Positions 25,782-34,431 of a stretch of 64,000 nt of DNA are shown here, piece after piece. The notes beneath the pieces are model-generated. The model searched no databases, had not been told where the DNA came from, and saw nothing but the letters and a program-made list of their open reading frames with translations. Every line of letters starts with the position of its first letter. Position 1 is the stretch's first letter. Origin of the DNA: Bog-756 sp963777665 (lineage in GTDB: Bacteria > Actinomycetota > Acidimicrobiia > Acidimicrobiales > RAAP-2); NCBI GenBank assembly GCA_963777665.1, contig CAVZRJ010000001.1:124001-188000 (forward strand). The letters run 5' to 3'. The position numbers and the translations under genes are program-made.

Positions 25782-27246
25782 ACGCTGGGACACGCGATCG
25801 ACCCCGCCCTCGAGCGGGTGCCGGACCGGACCGCACTGGTGGTGGACGGGCAGGAGCTCACCTATCGGCAGCTCGAGGAGATGACCCGACGGGCCTGCGC
25901 GGCGTTGTCCGGCGGCGGGGGTCCGGCCAGGGGATCGGGTCGCGCTGGTCAACCTGGGCAGTGCGCTGTCGGTCGCGACGATCCTGGCCGCCGCCCGCCT
26001 GGGCGCGGCCTCGGCCCAGATGAACGCGTACCTCACCACCGGGGAGCTCGCACAGCTGGTCGAGCTCGTCGGTGCTCGCGTCGGCGTGGCCGGCGCCAGC
26101 CTTCGCCGACCGGCTCCGCTCGGCGATGGTCGGACCGGTCCTCACGGAGGAGGACGTGGCGGCCGCTCCTGCCGACGCCGCTCCGGAGACGACCGGGGCG
26201 GGTGACGACGTGGCGCTCGTGCTGTTCACGAGCGGCACGACGGGACTGCCCAAACCCGTCTCGATCAGCCACCGTTCGATCGCCGACCGGCTGGCCTTCT
26301 ACGGAAAGCCCATCGATCCCGAACTGCCCCAGGTGGTCGACATGATGTCGGCTCCCATCTTCCACATCGGCGGGACCCTCGGCCTCTTCGTCTCCCTCTA
26401 CCAGGGCAAGCAGCTGGTCCTGCTCCCGAAGTTCGAAGCCGGTGAGTGGCTCTCGCTGGTGGAATCGCCGCCGGGTGACCCAGACGTTCGTCGTGCCCAC
26501 CATGCTCCGACGGATCCTCGACCACCCGCTGTTCGCGAGCACCGACCTCTCCTCGCTGCGGTCGCTCAACTACGGGGCCGCCGCCGCCCCGGTCGAATCT
26601 CGTCCGCCGGGCGGTCGCCGCGCTGCCTGACGTCGACTTCTCCAACACCTTCGGGCAGACCGAGACGTTGGGGGCCTTCGCGGCCCTCGACCCCGGAGGA
26701 CCACCGGCGTGGTGACCGGTTCGACTCCGTGGGAAGGCCGCTCGCAGGGGTCGAGGTCAGGATCGTCGACCCCGGGGACCGACCAGCCGGTGGCTCCCGG
26801 GGACCCAGGTGAGTTCCTGGTGCGGGCCGCACAGAACACGACCAGCGAGTGGCTGCACACCGGGGACACCGGTTGGCAGGACGACGAGGGCTACCTCTAT
26901 CCTGGTCGGACGCCTCTCCGACACGATCAACCGGGGGGGCGAGAAGTTCGGCCCCGTCGAGGTCGAGGAGGTGTTGCGGGACCATCCCGACGTGAGCGAC
27001 GTGGGCGTGGTCGGCGTGCCCGACGCCGAGCTCGGGGAGCGGGTCGGCGCGGTCGTGGTCGCCACAGGCCCGGTCACGCCGGCCGATCTGGTCGGTCACT
27101 GTGCGTCCCGGCTCGCGAGCTACAAGGTGCCGGAGTACCTCGACTTCGCCGACGAGCTCCCCGTCACGGTGCTCGGCAAGCTGGACCGCCGTGCGCTGCG
27201 GGACCTGCTGGCCGAGACACCGGTCGTCCCGCGACCGGTCCACTGA
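25778..27246 (+). CDS. Acyl-CoA synthetase (AMP-forming, about eight frameshifts)
   Basis: ANL-family ligase, FadD type. Blocks in order: HAIDPALERVPDRTALVVDG, GDRVALVNLGSA, VLFTSGTTGLPKPVSIS (P-loop), FVVPTMLRRILDHP, SNTFGQTETLGA, RPLAGVEVRIVDPGD, EWLHTGDTGWQDDEG, RLSDTINRGGEKFGPVEVEE and LGKLDRRALRDLL with the C-terminal catalytic Lys. All frame moves are +1 (about 25781, 25917, 26098, 26468, 26593, 26690, 26783 and 26893). Each lies between well-conserved blocks, and none is accompanied by loss of a motif. Repaired length about 485, slightly short but complete. Confidence 0.8.
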
Positions 27247-27401
27247 GCCGGGCGGGCCACCCGCTACCCGAGGGACCGCTCGGGGTCGGGGGTGGCAGCT
27301 CCGGGCCCCGCCTACGCGCGACGGCGCGCTACGGTGCCCACCGGGCAACCCTCCGGACGGCCGGAGCCGCTCAGAGAACTGACGACAGGGAGGCAGCGAC
27401 A

Positions 27402-27900
27402 GTGGCAGACGACAACCTCAAGGCCATCATCGGGACGCCGACCGGCACCACGGTGGTGACGGTCGAGCGGGGCCAGCTGGCCTTGTTCGCCACCGCCGTG
27501 AAGGACCAGAGCCCCGTCTACCGCGACCCGCGGGCGGCCGCCGGGGTCGGCCTGCCCGGCATCCCCGCGCCTCCCACCTACCCCTTCGTGATGGGGAACT
27601 TCGGGGCGTACCCCGAGCTGCAGCCGGACGATGCGCCGCCGGGCAACCCGATGGCCGAGGTGCTCGGCCCCCTGATGGCCGGAGGGGGCATCATCCTCCA
27701 CGGCGAGCAGGAGTTCACCTACCACCGCCCCGTCTTCGCCGGCGACGTCCTGGTCGGCCGGGGAGCCGTCGCCGACGCCTACCGGAAGGAATCGAAGGGC
27801 AAGACCATGACCTTCGTGGTGGTCGAGACCGTCTGGAGCGACGAGGACCAGCGGCGAGCCGGTGTGCACCTCGCGGATGAACATCATCCACCGCGTCTGA
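27402..27900 (+). CDS. MaoC-like dehydratase, N-terminal type (one frameshift)
   Basis: Hot-dog protein of the MaoC_dehydrat_N (FAS1-like) type: VERGQLALFATAVKDQSPVYRDP, GLPGIPAPPTYPFVMGNFG, LHGEQEFTYHRPVFAGDVLVG and EPVCTSRMNIIHRV. About 165 residues. In actinobacterial fatty-acid and steroid degradation this subunit pairs with a hydratase-type MaoC subunit to form a heteromeric 2-enoyl-CoA hydratase; the likely partner here is at 31679. GTG at 27402 with GGGAGG upstream. A +1 shift near 27852. Its TGA overlaps the ATG of the enoyl-CoA hydratase gene. Confidence 0.75.
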
Positions 27901-28733
27901 TGGCGGACGGTTCCCGCCGACCAGGCGATCCTCCGGCAGTTGGAGGACGGGGTGGCCTGGATCACGCTCAACCGTCCCGACGCGGGCAACGCCATCACCC
28001 CGGCCATGCGCGACCAGCTCGGGCTCTGGCTCGAGGAGGCCTCGGCCGATCTGGCCGTGCGGGCGGTCGTCCTCACCGGGCGCGGAGAGAAGGGCTTCTG
28101 CACCGGAGCCGACCTGCGGTCGCCGGGGTCCCGAGACTGGCCCGTCCGGAGGGGGCGCCCGACCGTGCCGTCGGCGACGCGGCCCGGATGATCCGCACCG
28201 GGTGGCAGCGCCTGGTCAGCGCCGTGCTCGACTGCGAGAAGCCGGTGATCGCCGCCGTCAACGCCACCGCGGCGGGCGGGGGCATGCACCTGGCGCTCGC
28301 CTGCGACCTGGTGCTCGCCGCCGAGGAGGCGAGCGTTCATCGAGGTCTTCGTCCGGCGGGGCATCGCCCCCGACGCCGGAGGCGCGTACCTGCTGCCCCG
28401 CCTGGTCGGTCCGCAGAAGGCGAAGGAGCTCTTCTTCTTCGGGGACGGTCTCCCGGCCAGGGATGCCGAACGGATGGGGCTCGTCAACAAGGTCGTGCCC
28501 CGGGCCGATCTGATGGCCGAGGCCGGCGCGTGGGCGGCCCGCCTGGCCGCTGGTCCGACCAAGGCCATCGGGGCGGCCAAGTACCTGACCAACCGGTCTC
28601 TCGAGTCGGATCGGGCAGGCGCCCTCTGGGACGAGGCCGTCCTGCAGGAGCTGGTGACCGACGACCGACGACTGCCGCGAGGGCCTGGCCGCATTCGCCG
28701 AGCGGCGGACGCCCGGTCTTCCGGGGCTGGTAG
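27900..28733 (+). CDS. Enoyl-CoA hydratase/isomerase (several frameshifts)
   Basis: Crotonase-fold protein: GVAWITLNRPDAGNAITPAM, VVLTGRGEKGFCTGADL (oxyanion hole), KPVIAAVNATAAGGGMHLALACDLVL, FVRRGIAPDAGGAYLLPRLVG and AERMGLVNKVVP. It hydrates trans-2-enoyl-CoA or acts on a related CoA ester. About six frame changes (near 27910, two near 28125–28150, 28335, 28672 and 28707). Repaired length about 275. It ends …RRTPVFRGW, as in FadB1x/EchA proteins. Start ATG overlaps the MaoC stop. Confidence 0.75.
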   Translation: MADGSRRPGDPPAVGGRGGLDHAQPSRRGQRHHPGHARPARALARGGLGRSGRAGGRPHRARREGLLHRSRPAVAGVPRLARPEGAPDRAVGDAARMIRTGWQRLVSAVLDCEKPVIAAVNATAAGGGMHLALACDLVLAAEEASVHRGLRPAGHRPRRRRRVPAAPPGRSAEGEGALLLRGRSPGQGCRTDGARQQGRAPGRSDGRGRRVGGPPGRWSDQGHRGGQVPDQPVSRVGSGRRPLGRGRPAGAGDRRPTTAARAWPHSPSGGRPVFRGW

Positions 28734-28831
28734 CCGGCATGTCGACCGCAGTCGGCCGTTAGCGCAGGTGGCGGCCCATGACGGCGCCGTCGCAGCGGCA
28801 ACTGATTCCGAGTCACGGTCCCGCGAGATGC

Positions 28832-28837
28832 TAGAAA
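28832..28837 (+). promoter_or_regulatory. Possible −10 box of the DoxX gene
   Basis: TAGAAA followed by seven bases and a GTG at 28845; the last base deviates from TANNNT. No ribosome-binding site precedes the GTG. Confidence 0.25.
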
Positions 28838-28844
28838 CTCACCC

Positions 28845-29303
28845 GTGACACTCGACCTGGCTGACCACCGCCGAATGGCTCGCCGTCCTGCGGATCGGGC
28901 TCGGACTGTGGTGGATCAAGAGCTTCGCCCACAAGGACCTCGGGGCTGGCTCACCAGCGGGGTCGGGCATCGAGTGGGGCGGTTCGGTCGCCGAGAAGCA
29001 CAAGTGGGCCTTCGTGAAGACCGGCTTCGACAAGGTCGTCCGGCCCCAGCCGATCCCGATGGCCTACGTCGTGGTCTTCTCCGAGCTGGCCATCGGCCTC
29101 GGGCTGGTCCTCGGCTTCCTGACCCCGATCGCCGCCTGGTGGCCAGCATCCTGCTCAACCTCCTCTACTTCGTGCTCATGATCAGCGACTGGGCCGAGCA
29201 GGGCCAGAACCTCATGATGGTCCTGGCGGCGGTCGTCGTCCTGGGCACCCACGCCTGGGACGTCTGGTCGGTCGACCACCTGCTCCACCTCTTCGGAGCC
29301 TGA
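28845..29303 (+). CDS. DoxX-like four-helix membrane protein (several frameshifts)
   Basis: Small membrane protein of the DoxX/TQO-small-subunit superfamily: WLAVLRIGLGLWWIKSFAHKD, KWAFVKTGFDKVVRPQPIPM, VVVFSELAIGLGLVLGFLTPI and SILLNLLYFVLMISDWAEQGQNLMMVL. Four hydrophobic segments. Family roles include redox-linked membrane complexes, but most members are uncharacterised. Frame changes lie near 28855 (+1), 28946 (−1), 28970 (+1) and 29140 (−1). Six bases separate it from the dehydrogenase gene that follows. Confidence 0.65.
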   Translation: MTLDLADHRRMARRPADRARTVVDQELRPQGPRGWLTSGVGHRVGRFGRREAQVGLREDRLRQGRPAPADPDGLRRGLLRAGHRPRAGPRLPDPDRRLVASILLNLLYFVLMISDWAEQGQNLMMVLAAVVVLGTHAWDVWSVDHLLHLFGA

Positions 29304-29308
29304 GACAC

Positions 29309-31600
29309 GTGGCCATCGGCATCCGGGACGAGCACGAGGAGCTCCGGGCCTCCGTCCGGCGTTGGGCCGAGGCCGCGTGGCGTGGCCGCGGCCGTCCGGA
29401 CAGCCCTCGACGCCGAGGCCGACGTGCTCCCGCCGTACTGGGAGGATCTCGCCGCCCAGGGGACTCCTGGCGATCCATGTGCCCGAGGAATTCGGCGGGC
29501 AGGGCGCGGGCTGGTCGAGCTGGCCGTCGTGGCCGAGGAGCTCGGGCACGCTGCGGCGGTCGGCCCGTGGGACACCGACGGCGGTCGTCGCCGGCGGTCG
29601 TCGCCGCGGACGGCGGTGCCGGCCTGGCCAAGGCGATCCTGCCCGGCGCTGGCCGACGGCTCGTCGACCGCCTCACTGGCGGTGCCGACGGCGGCCCCCG
29701 ACGGATCACCCGTCGCGCCGGCCGGCCTCGACCGGCCGGACCCGAGCCCCGACGGCTCGCTGGTCGTCGGCGGCGAGCTCCGGCCGCTGCGTGCACGGGG
29801 CGCTGGTCTCCCACGTGCTGGCCCCGTGGCGGTGGGCGACGCGATCCGCTGGGTCGTGCTCGAGCCGGGCCGACGCGTGACCGAGGTGGCCAGCTCCCGA
29901 GCTTCGACCCGACCCGCCCGCTCGCGCCGTGGACCCTGGACGGGGCCACGGTCGCCCCGGGAGCGGGTGCTCGACGCACCCGGACCGGTGCCGTCCGCGA
30001 CCTGGCCCTCGTGGTGCTGTCGGCCGAGGCCGTGGGCGGGGCCCGCTGGTGTCGTCGAGATCGCAGCCGAGCACGCCCGGACCCGCGAGCAGTTCGGCCG
30101 GCCCGATCGGGCAGTTCCAGGGGGTCAAGCACCGGCTGGCCGACATGCTGGTCTCGGTCGAGCAGGGGGTGGCCGCCACCTGGGACGCCGCCAGTCGGTG
30201 CTGCGAGGCCGAAGGGCGCCGGTCGACGACTCGGGCGAGGAGACAGGACCAGGGGAGCCTGGCCGTGCAGCTGGCCGCCGCCCTCGCCCTCGACGGCTAC
30301 GTCGAGCGCGGCCAAGGGGGCCATCCAGGTCCTCGGGGGGATGGGATTCACCTGGGAGCACGACGCCCACGTCCACCTGCGCCGGGCCACCACCCTGCGC
30401 CAGCTGGTCGGGCGGAACCGCGCCGCTCCGGGCCGAGTCGGCCCGTCTGGCGCTGGCCGGTGGCGCCGCCGACAGCTGTCGATCGACCTGCCGCCCGAGG
30501 CGGAGGCGCTCCGGGCCGAGCTCGACGCCCGTGGTGGCCGGAGCTCGCCGCCATGGAGGACCCGGCGAGCGCAGCGGCGGGCCCTGGCCGACCGCGGGCT
30601 GCTGGCCCCGCACTGGCCCACTCCCTGGGGCCGGGACGCCGGGGCGGTCGAGCAGCTGGTCATCGACCAGGTCTGCGCGGAGGCCGGGGCTCCGGCGACC
30701 CGACCCTGGCCGTGGCCGCCTGGGCCCTCCCGACGATCATGGCCCACGGCACCGCCGAGCAGACCGAACGGTGGGTCGGGCCCGACGCTCCGGGGCGACG
30801 TGATCTGGTGCCAGCTCTTCAGCGAGCCGGGCGCGGGATCCGATCTGGCCGCGCTGAGCACCCGGGCCACCCGGGTCGACGGTGGGTGGTCGCTGACCGG
30901 CCAGAAGGTCTGGACCTCGGTGGCCGCAGCGTGCCCACATGGGGATCTGCCTGGCCCGCACCAATCCCGACGTGCCGAAGCACCGAGGGCATCACCTACT
31001 TCCTGGTCGACATGCGGTCAGCCGGGCATCGAGGTCCGGCCACTGCGGGAGATCACCGGGGACGCACTGTTCAACGAAGTCTTCTTCGACGGGTGCTTCG
31101 TGCCCGACGACTGCGTGGTGGGCGAGATCGACGGTGGGTGGAGGCTGGCACGGACCACGCTGGCCAACGAGCGGGTCTCGCTCTCGTCCGACTCGGCGTT
31201 CGGCGGGGCGCTCGAGGGGGTGCTCTCGCCGGGTGACAGCGCACCCCGAGCTCCACGACCCGGTCACCCTCGACCGGCTCGGCGCGCCTGCTGGCCGATG
31301 CGCAGTCCCTCGCGCAACTGGGCATGCGGGCGACGCTGCGCTCGGTGGGTGGGCTCCAGCCCGGGTCCGAGTCGAGCGTCGGAAGCTGCTCGGCGCCGAG
31401 TTCGACCAGCGGGTCCACGAGTTCGGACTCGACCTCTGCGGGCCCGAGGGGGCCGTCGGTGACGGTGAGGCGGCTGCATCCGCCCATGGGTGCTGCAGAG
31501 CAAGTGCATGACCATCGCCGGAGGGACGAGCGAGGTCCAGCGCAACGTGATCGGTGAACGCCTGCTCGGGTTGCCGCGGGACCCGGAGCCCGGCCGGTGA
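29309..31600 (+). CDS. Two-domain acyl-CoA dehydrogenase, FadE34-like (about twenty frameshifts)
   Basis: One long gene holding two acyl-CoA dehydrogenase folds in tandem. The first half: IHVPEEFGGQGAG, ARTREQFGRPIGQFQGVKHRLADM and AIQVLGGMGFTWEHDAHVHLRR. The second half: PWGRDAGAVEQLVI, WCQLFSEPGAGSDLAALSTRA, GWSLTGQKVWTS, FNEVFFDGCFVPDDCVVG and MTIAGGTSEVQRNVIGERLLGLPR. This layout matches mycobacterial FadE34 (ChsE3), where the two halves imitate the alpha2beta2 enzymes of steroid side-chain oxidation. No start signal separates the halves. Frame changes occur about every 100 bases, mostly +1, so residue-level statements about the active base are unsafe. Repaired length about 750. Confidence 0.7.
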
Positions 31601-31678
31601 GCCGTCGGTTGATCGAGAGCCCCGGGTCGGTGCACAGTGGGTGGATCGGTCGCCGGATCGACGAGGGAGGACGGGACG

Positions 31679-32112
31679 ATGGGTGACGCGGTGCTGTACT
31701 TCGAGGATGTCAGCGAGGGCGACGAGGCCCCGGTGCTGACCCACGTGCTGACCCGGACCGACCTGGTGGCGTACGCCGGGGCATCAGGGGACTTCAACCC
31801 GATGCACCACGACGAGGTCGAAGGCTGTGGCGGCGGGTCAACCCAGCGTCTTCGGTCACGGCATGTTCTCGATGGGCCTGCTGGGCACCGCGATCACCGA
31901 CTACGTGGGCATCGGGAACGTCACGTCGGTTCCAGGTGCGGTTCGCGCGTCAGACCTGGCCCGACGAGAAGCTCAGCTCGAAGATCGTGGTGACCGGAAA
32001 GCGGGCGGAGGGCGACGAGCACCTGATCGACCTCGACGTGCGCCTGCGCAACGCCGACGGCGAGGAGAAGGTGGTCGGAGAGGCCACCGCACTGGTTCCC
32101 TCACGCGGCTGA
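31679..32112 (+). CDS. MaoC-family hydratase (two frameshifts)
   Basis: Hot-dog (R)-specific enoyl-CoA hydratase type. The hydratase-2 motif is present: YAGASGDFNPMHHDE (catalytic Asp and His) and PSVFGHGMFSMGLLGTAI. VRFARQTWPDEKLSSKIVVTGK and a C-terminal RLRNADGEEKVVGEATALVP complete the fold. About 143 residues. Plus-one shifts near 31822 and 31935. GGGAGG precedes the ATG. Probable partner of the MaoC-N protein at 27402, as in ChsH1/ChsH2-like enzymes (inference from gene context). Confidence 0.75.
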
Positions 32113-32140
32113 CCGGGCGCCCGGCTGACCGGGCGCCCGG
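32109..32140. repeat. Tandem 16-bp repeat of a perfect 12-bp palindrome between convergent genes
   Basis: CTGACCGGGCGCCCGG occurs twice head to tail (32109–32124 and 32125–32140). Each copy contains the self-complementary CCGGGCGCCCGG. The first copy includes the MaoC stop codon. It lies in the 41-base gap before the convergent SDR gene, so it probably acts as a two-way GC-rich terminator or RNA 3'-end hairpin. Confidence 0.55.
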
Positions 32141-32153
32141 GGCGCTCTGCGTC

Positions 32154-33056
32154 CTACGAGATGCTGAAGGGGGGCACCCCTGAGGACACGCCCTTGAACA
32201 GTTCCCCCTTGGCTGCGGCGAGCTCGGCGGGGCTCCACATCGACTCGCGGTGGATCTCGCCGACCGGATGGAAGCCGCCCATGGCCCAGATGTCCCCCCC
32301 GTAGACGACGAAGTTCTGGCCACTGATGTCGGCCGCTTCGCCCGTGGCGAGGAAGGTCACCAGCTGGGCGACGTTGCGGGGATCGAATTTGTCGAATCCT
32401 TCGGTGGCCTTGGCCATGTCGCCGAAGAGGTTCTCGGTCATCCGGGTGCGTGCGCGCGGCGAAATCGAGTTGACCGTGATCCCGTACCGCCCGAGCTCCC
32501 GGGCCAGCACCCAGGTCATCGAAGCGATCCCGGCCTTGGCCGCCGAGTAGTTGGCCTGCCCGGCGTTGCCGAAGAGCCCGGCCTCCGACGAGGTGTTGAT
32601 GATCCGGCCGGTCACGTCCTCTCCGGCCTTCGCCCGTCCCCGCCAGTAGACCGCGGCGTGATGGGACGGGGCGAAGTGGCCCTTGAGATGGACCCGGATG
32701 ACGTCGTCCCAGTCGGACTCGTCCATGTTGAAGGACATCTTGTCCCGCAGGATGCCTGCGTTGTTGACCAGGATGTCCAGCTGACCGAAGGTCTCGATGG
32801 CCTGGTCGACGAGCGCCTTGGCTCCGTCCCACGAGCTCACGTCGGAGGAGTTCACGGCGGCCTTGCTCCCGCCGGCCTCGATCAGTTCGACCACCTCCTC
32901 GGCAGGGTGCTTGTCCCCACCCTGTCCCTCGACCGAAGCCCCGACGTCGTTGACGACGACCTTGGCCCCCTCAGAGGCCAGGAGCAACGCCTCCTCGCGT
33001 CCGATCCCCCGGCCTGCGCCGGTGACGATGGCAACCTTGCCGTCGAGCATTCCCAT
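32154..33056 (-). CDS. Short-chain dehydrogenase, 17-beta-HSD type 4-like (3-hydroxyacyl-CoA dehydrogenase)
   Basis: 300 residues, intact. NAD-binding TGAGRGIG, then NNAG, a catalytic-Ser region NTSSEAGLFG and YSAAKAG (Tyr/Lys). The N-terminus LDGKVAIVTGAGRGIGREEALLLASEGAKVVVNDVG and the VEGQGGDK insertion are typical of the HSD17B4 dehydrogenase domain and of actinobacterial Hsd4-type enzymes that oxidise 3-hydroxyacyl-CoA in fatty-acid or steroid side-chain degradation. AGGAGG stands eight bases before the ATG. It completes a beta-oxidation set with the dehydrogenase and MaoC genes on the opposite strand, converging on it. Confidence 0.8.
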   Translation of the reverse strand: MGMLDGKVAIVTGAGRGIGREEALLLASEGAKVVVNDVGASVEGQGGDKHPAEEVVELIEAGGSKAAVNSSDVSSWDGAKALVDQAIETFGQLDILVNNAGILRDKMSFNMDESDWDDVIRVHLKGHFAPSHHAAVYWRGRAKAGEDVTGRIINTSSEAGLFGNAGQANYSAAKAGIASMTWVLARELGRYGITVNSISPRARTRMTENLFGDMAKATEGFDKFDPRNVAQLVTFLATGEAADISGQNFVVYGGDIWAMGGFHPVGEIHRESMWSPAELAAAKGELFKGVSSGVPPFSIS

Positions 33057-33291
33057 GGTGTCCTCCTGTGGTCGATGCGGTGATCGCTGTCCCTGGCCGT
33101 GCACGGCTCGCTGTGGCGGAACCGGGGAAGCATGGCCGATACCCACCGGTTGCGGCAAGACCGGCCGGGTTCGGCTCGTCCCGGGCCGGGCACGGCAGCG
33201 CCCGGGACCCCTCCAACTCGGGGTCCGGTGTGGTCGTCCGGCCCGGGTCGGCTCGTTCCTGGCCAGGCGTCCGCTGTGCGAGCATCTGGCA

Positions 33292-34161
33292 GTGCTGAGC
33301 TCTCAGGTGTGCAAATTGGACAGCCTGGCCTCACCGGAGCTTCGGGCCTGGGGCGAGCGGATACGCCCGATGTGGGACCCGGACGGCACCGATCCCAAGG
33401 AGATGATCGTCCATCGCAAGATGTGGGAATGGCTGTTCATCTGCGAGGCCCTCGCTGAGCGGGGGCAACTTCGACCGGGTCGTTCTGGTATCGGGTTCGG
33501 AGTGGGCCGGGAACCCCTCGTGGCTCTGTTCGCATCGAGCGGATGCAGCATCCTGGCCACCGATCTCGACCCCGTCCAGGCAGAAGAGGCCGGATGGACG
33601 ACCTCGGGTGAGGAGTATGCAGAGAGCCGGGCCGGTCTGAACGACTTCGGACTCTGTGACGCGGACAGCTTCGAACAACTCGTGAGGCACCGGTACGTGG
33701 ACATGACCCATCTGCCTCGCGACCTCGGCGTGTTCGACTTCTCCTGGTCCTCGTGTGCGTTCGAGCACCTCGGGTCACTGGAGGCGGGAGCCGAGTTCGT
33801 GGTCCGGTCGATGGCGCTCGTCGCCCCGGGAGGCGTCGGAGTCCACACCACCGAGTTCAACGTCACCTCCGACGCGGAGACTGTCGAAGCCGGACCGACG
33901 GTGCTCTACCGTCGCCGGGATCTCACAGAACTGGCGGAGCGTCTCCAGCACGAGGGCTACCGGATCACGCTCGACCTCTCGGAGGGAGAGACACCCGCCG
34001 ACTGCCACGTCGATGTACCGCCTCTGAGCGACGTCCATCTGCGGACGATGCTGGGGGAGTTCGTCACGACTTCGGTTGCACTGGTCATCGAGAAGCCGGA
34101 GGATTGGGTCCCCCGTCCCCACCGATGGAAGTTCCGCCTTCCTCCTGCTCGGAAACGATGA
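33292..34161 (+). CDS. Class I SAM-dependent methyltransferase-like protein
   Basis: 289 residues. Motif I is GFGVGREPLVALFASSGC followed by LATDLD, where the acidic residue would bind the ribose. DFSWSSCAFEHLGSLEAG and MALVAPGGVGVHTTEFN are the later strands of the Rossmann fold. The N-terminus (ASPELRAWGERIRPMWDPDG) resembles a family found in surface-glycan clusters. The start is taken as the GTG at 33292; no strong ribosome-binding site precedes it. It opens the glycan region, 235 bases after the divergent SDR start; nothing recognisable lies in that gap. Intact. Confidence 0.7.
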   Translation: MLSSQVCKLDSLASPELRAWGERIRPMWDPDGTDPKEMIVHRKMWEWLFICEALAERGQLRPGRSGIGFGVGREPLVALFASSGCSILATDLDPVQAEEAGWTTSGEEYAESRAGLNDFGLCDADSFEQLVRHRYVDMTHLPRDLGVFDFSWSSCAFEHLGSLEAGAEFVVRSMALVAPGGVGVHTTEFNVTSDAETVEAGPTVLYRRRDLTELAERLQHEGYRITLDLSEGETPADCHVDVPPLSDVHLRTMLGEFVTTSVALVIEKPEDWVPRPHRWKFRLPPARKR

Positions 34162-34267
34162 GGGAGCCCACAGCAGTGATCGGTGGGGCAGGATCCGGGT
34201 CCACCCACGGTCACGAGCGTGCGATCGCGAACGCCCGGGCCCGCTCGTTTCCGACGTGCCGCCTGGG

Positions 34268-34349
34268 TGCGGGCGAGAGGATTCGAACCTCCATCCCCGA
34301 GGGGACCGGGACCTAAACCCGGCGCGTCTGCCAGTTCCGCCACGCCCGC
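34268..34349 (-). tRNA. tRNA-Leu (anticodon UAG)
   Basis: Read on the minus strand. A seven-pair acceptor stem GCGGGCG/CGCCCGC closes the molecule with discriminator A. The anticodon arm is CCGGG-TTTAGGT-CCCGG, giving anticodon TAG. A class II variable arm with a TCCCCTCGGGGA hairpin follows, then a T arm with the TTCGAAT loop. 82 nucleotides. CCA is not encoded (ACCCA follows). Confidence 0.95.
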
Positions 34350-34419
34350 GTGCAGGTCAGCCTAGTGAGAGGCGTGCAGCGGACGGCACCCGCTCCCTGG
34401 AGCCCGGAAGGGCCCTGGC

Positions 34420-34425
34420 TATAGT
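34420..34425 (+). promoter_or_regulatory. −10 box of the glycan operon (leaderless)
   Basis: TATAGT is the best −10 match in the window. Six bases then the GTG at 34432 of the methyltransferase gene, giving a start at or next to the GTG. It would drive the overlapping genes 34432–40036. Confidence 0.5.
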
Positions 34426-34431
34426 CAGCCT

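Noticed and set aside
22400..31940. Programmed ribosomal frameshifting as an explanation of the many +1 changes
   Set aside because: The sites share no slippery heptamer, stop codon or following structure, and they are far too many per gene. Sequence error is simpler.
22400..31940. Pseudogene island from recent relaxation of selection
   Set aside because: All active-site motifs and gene lengths are kept, there are no internal deletions or insertions larger than a base or two, and nonsense codons arise only from the frame changes.
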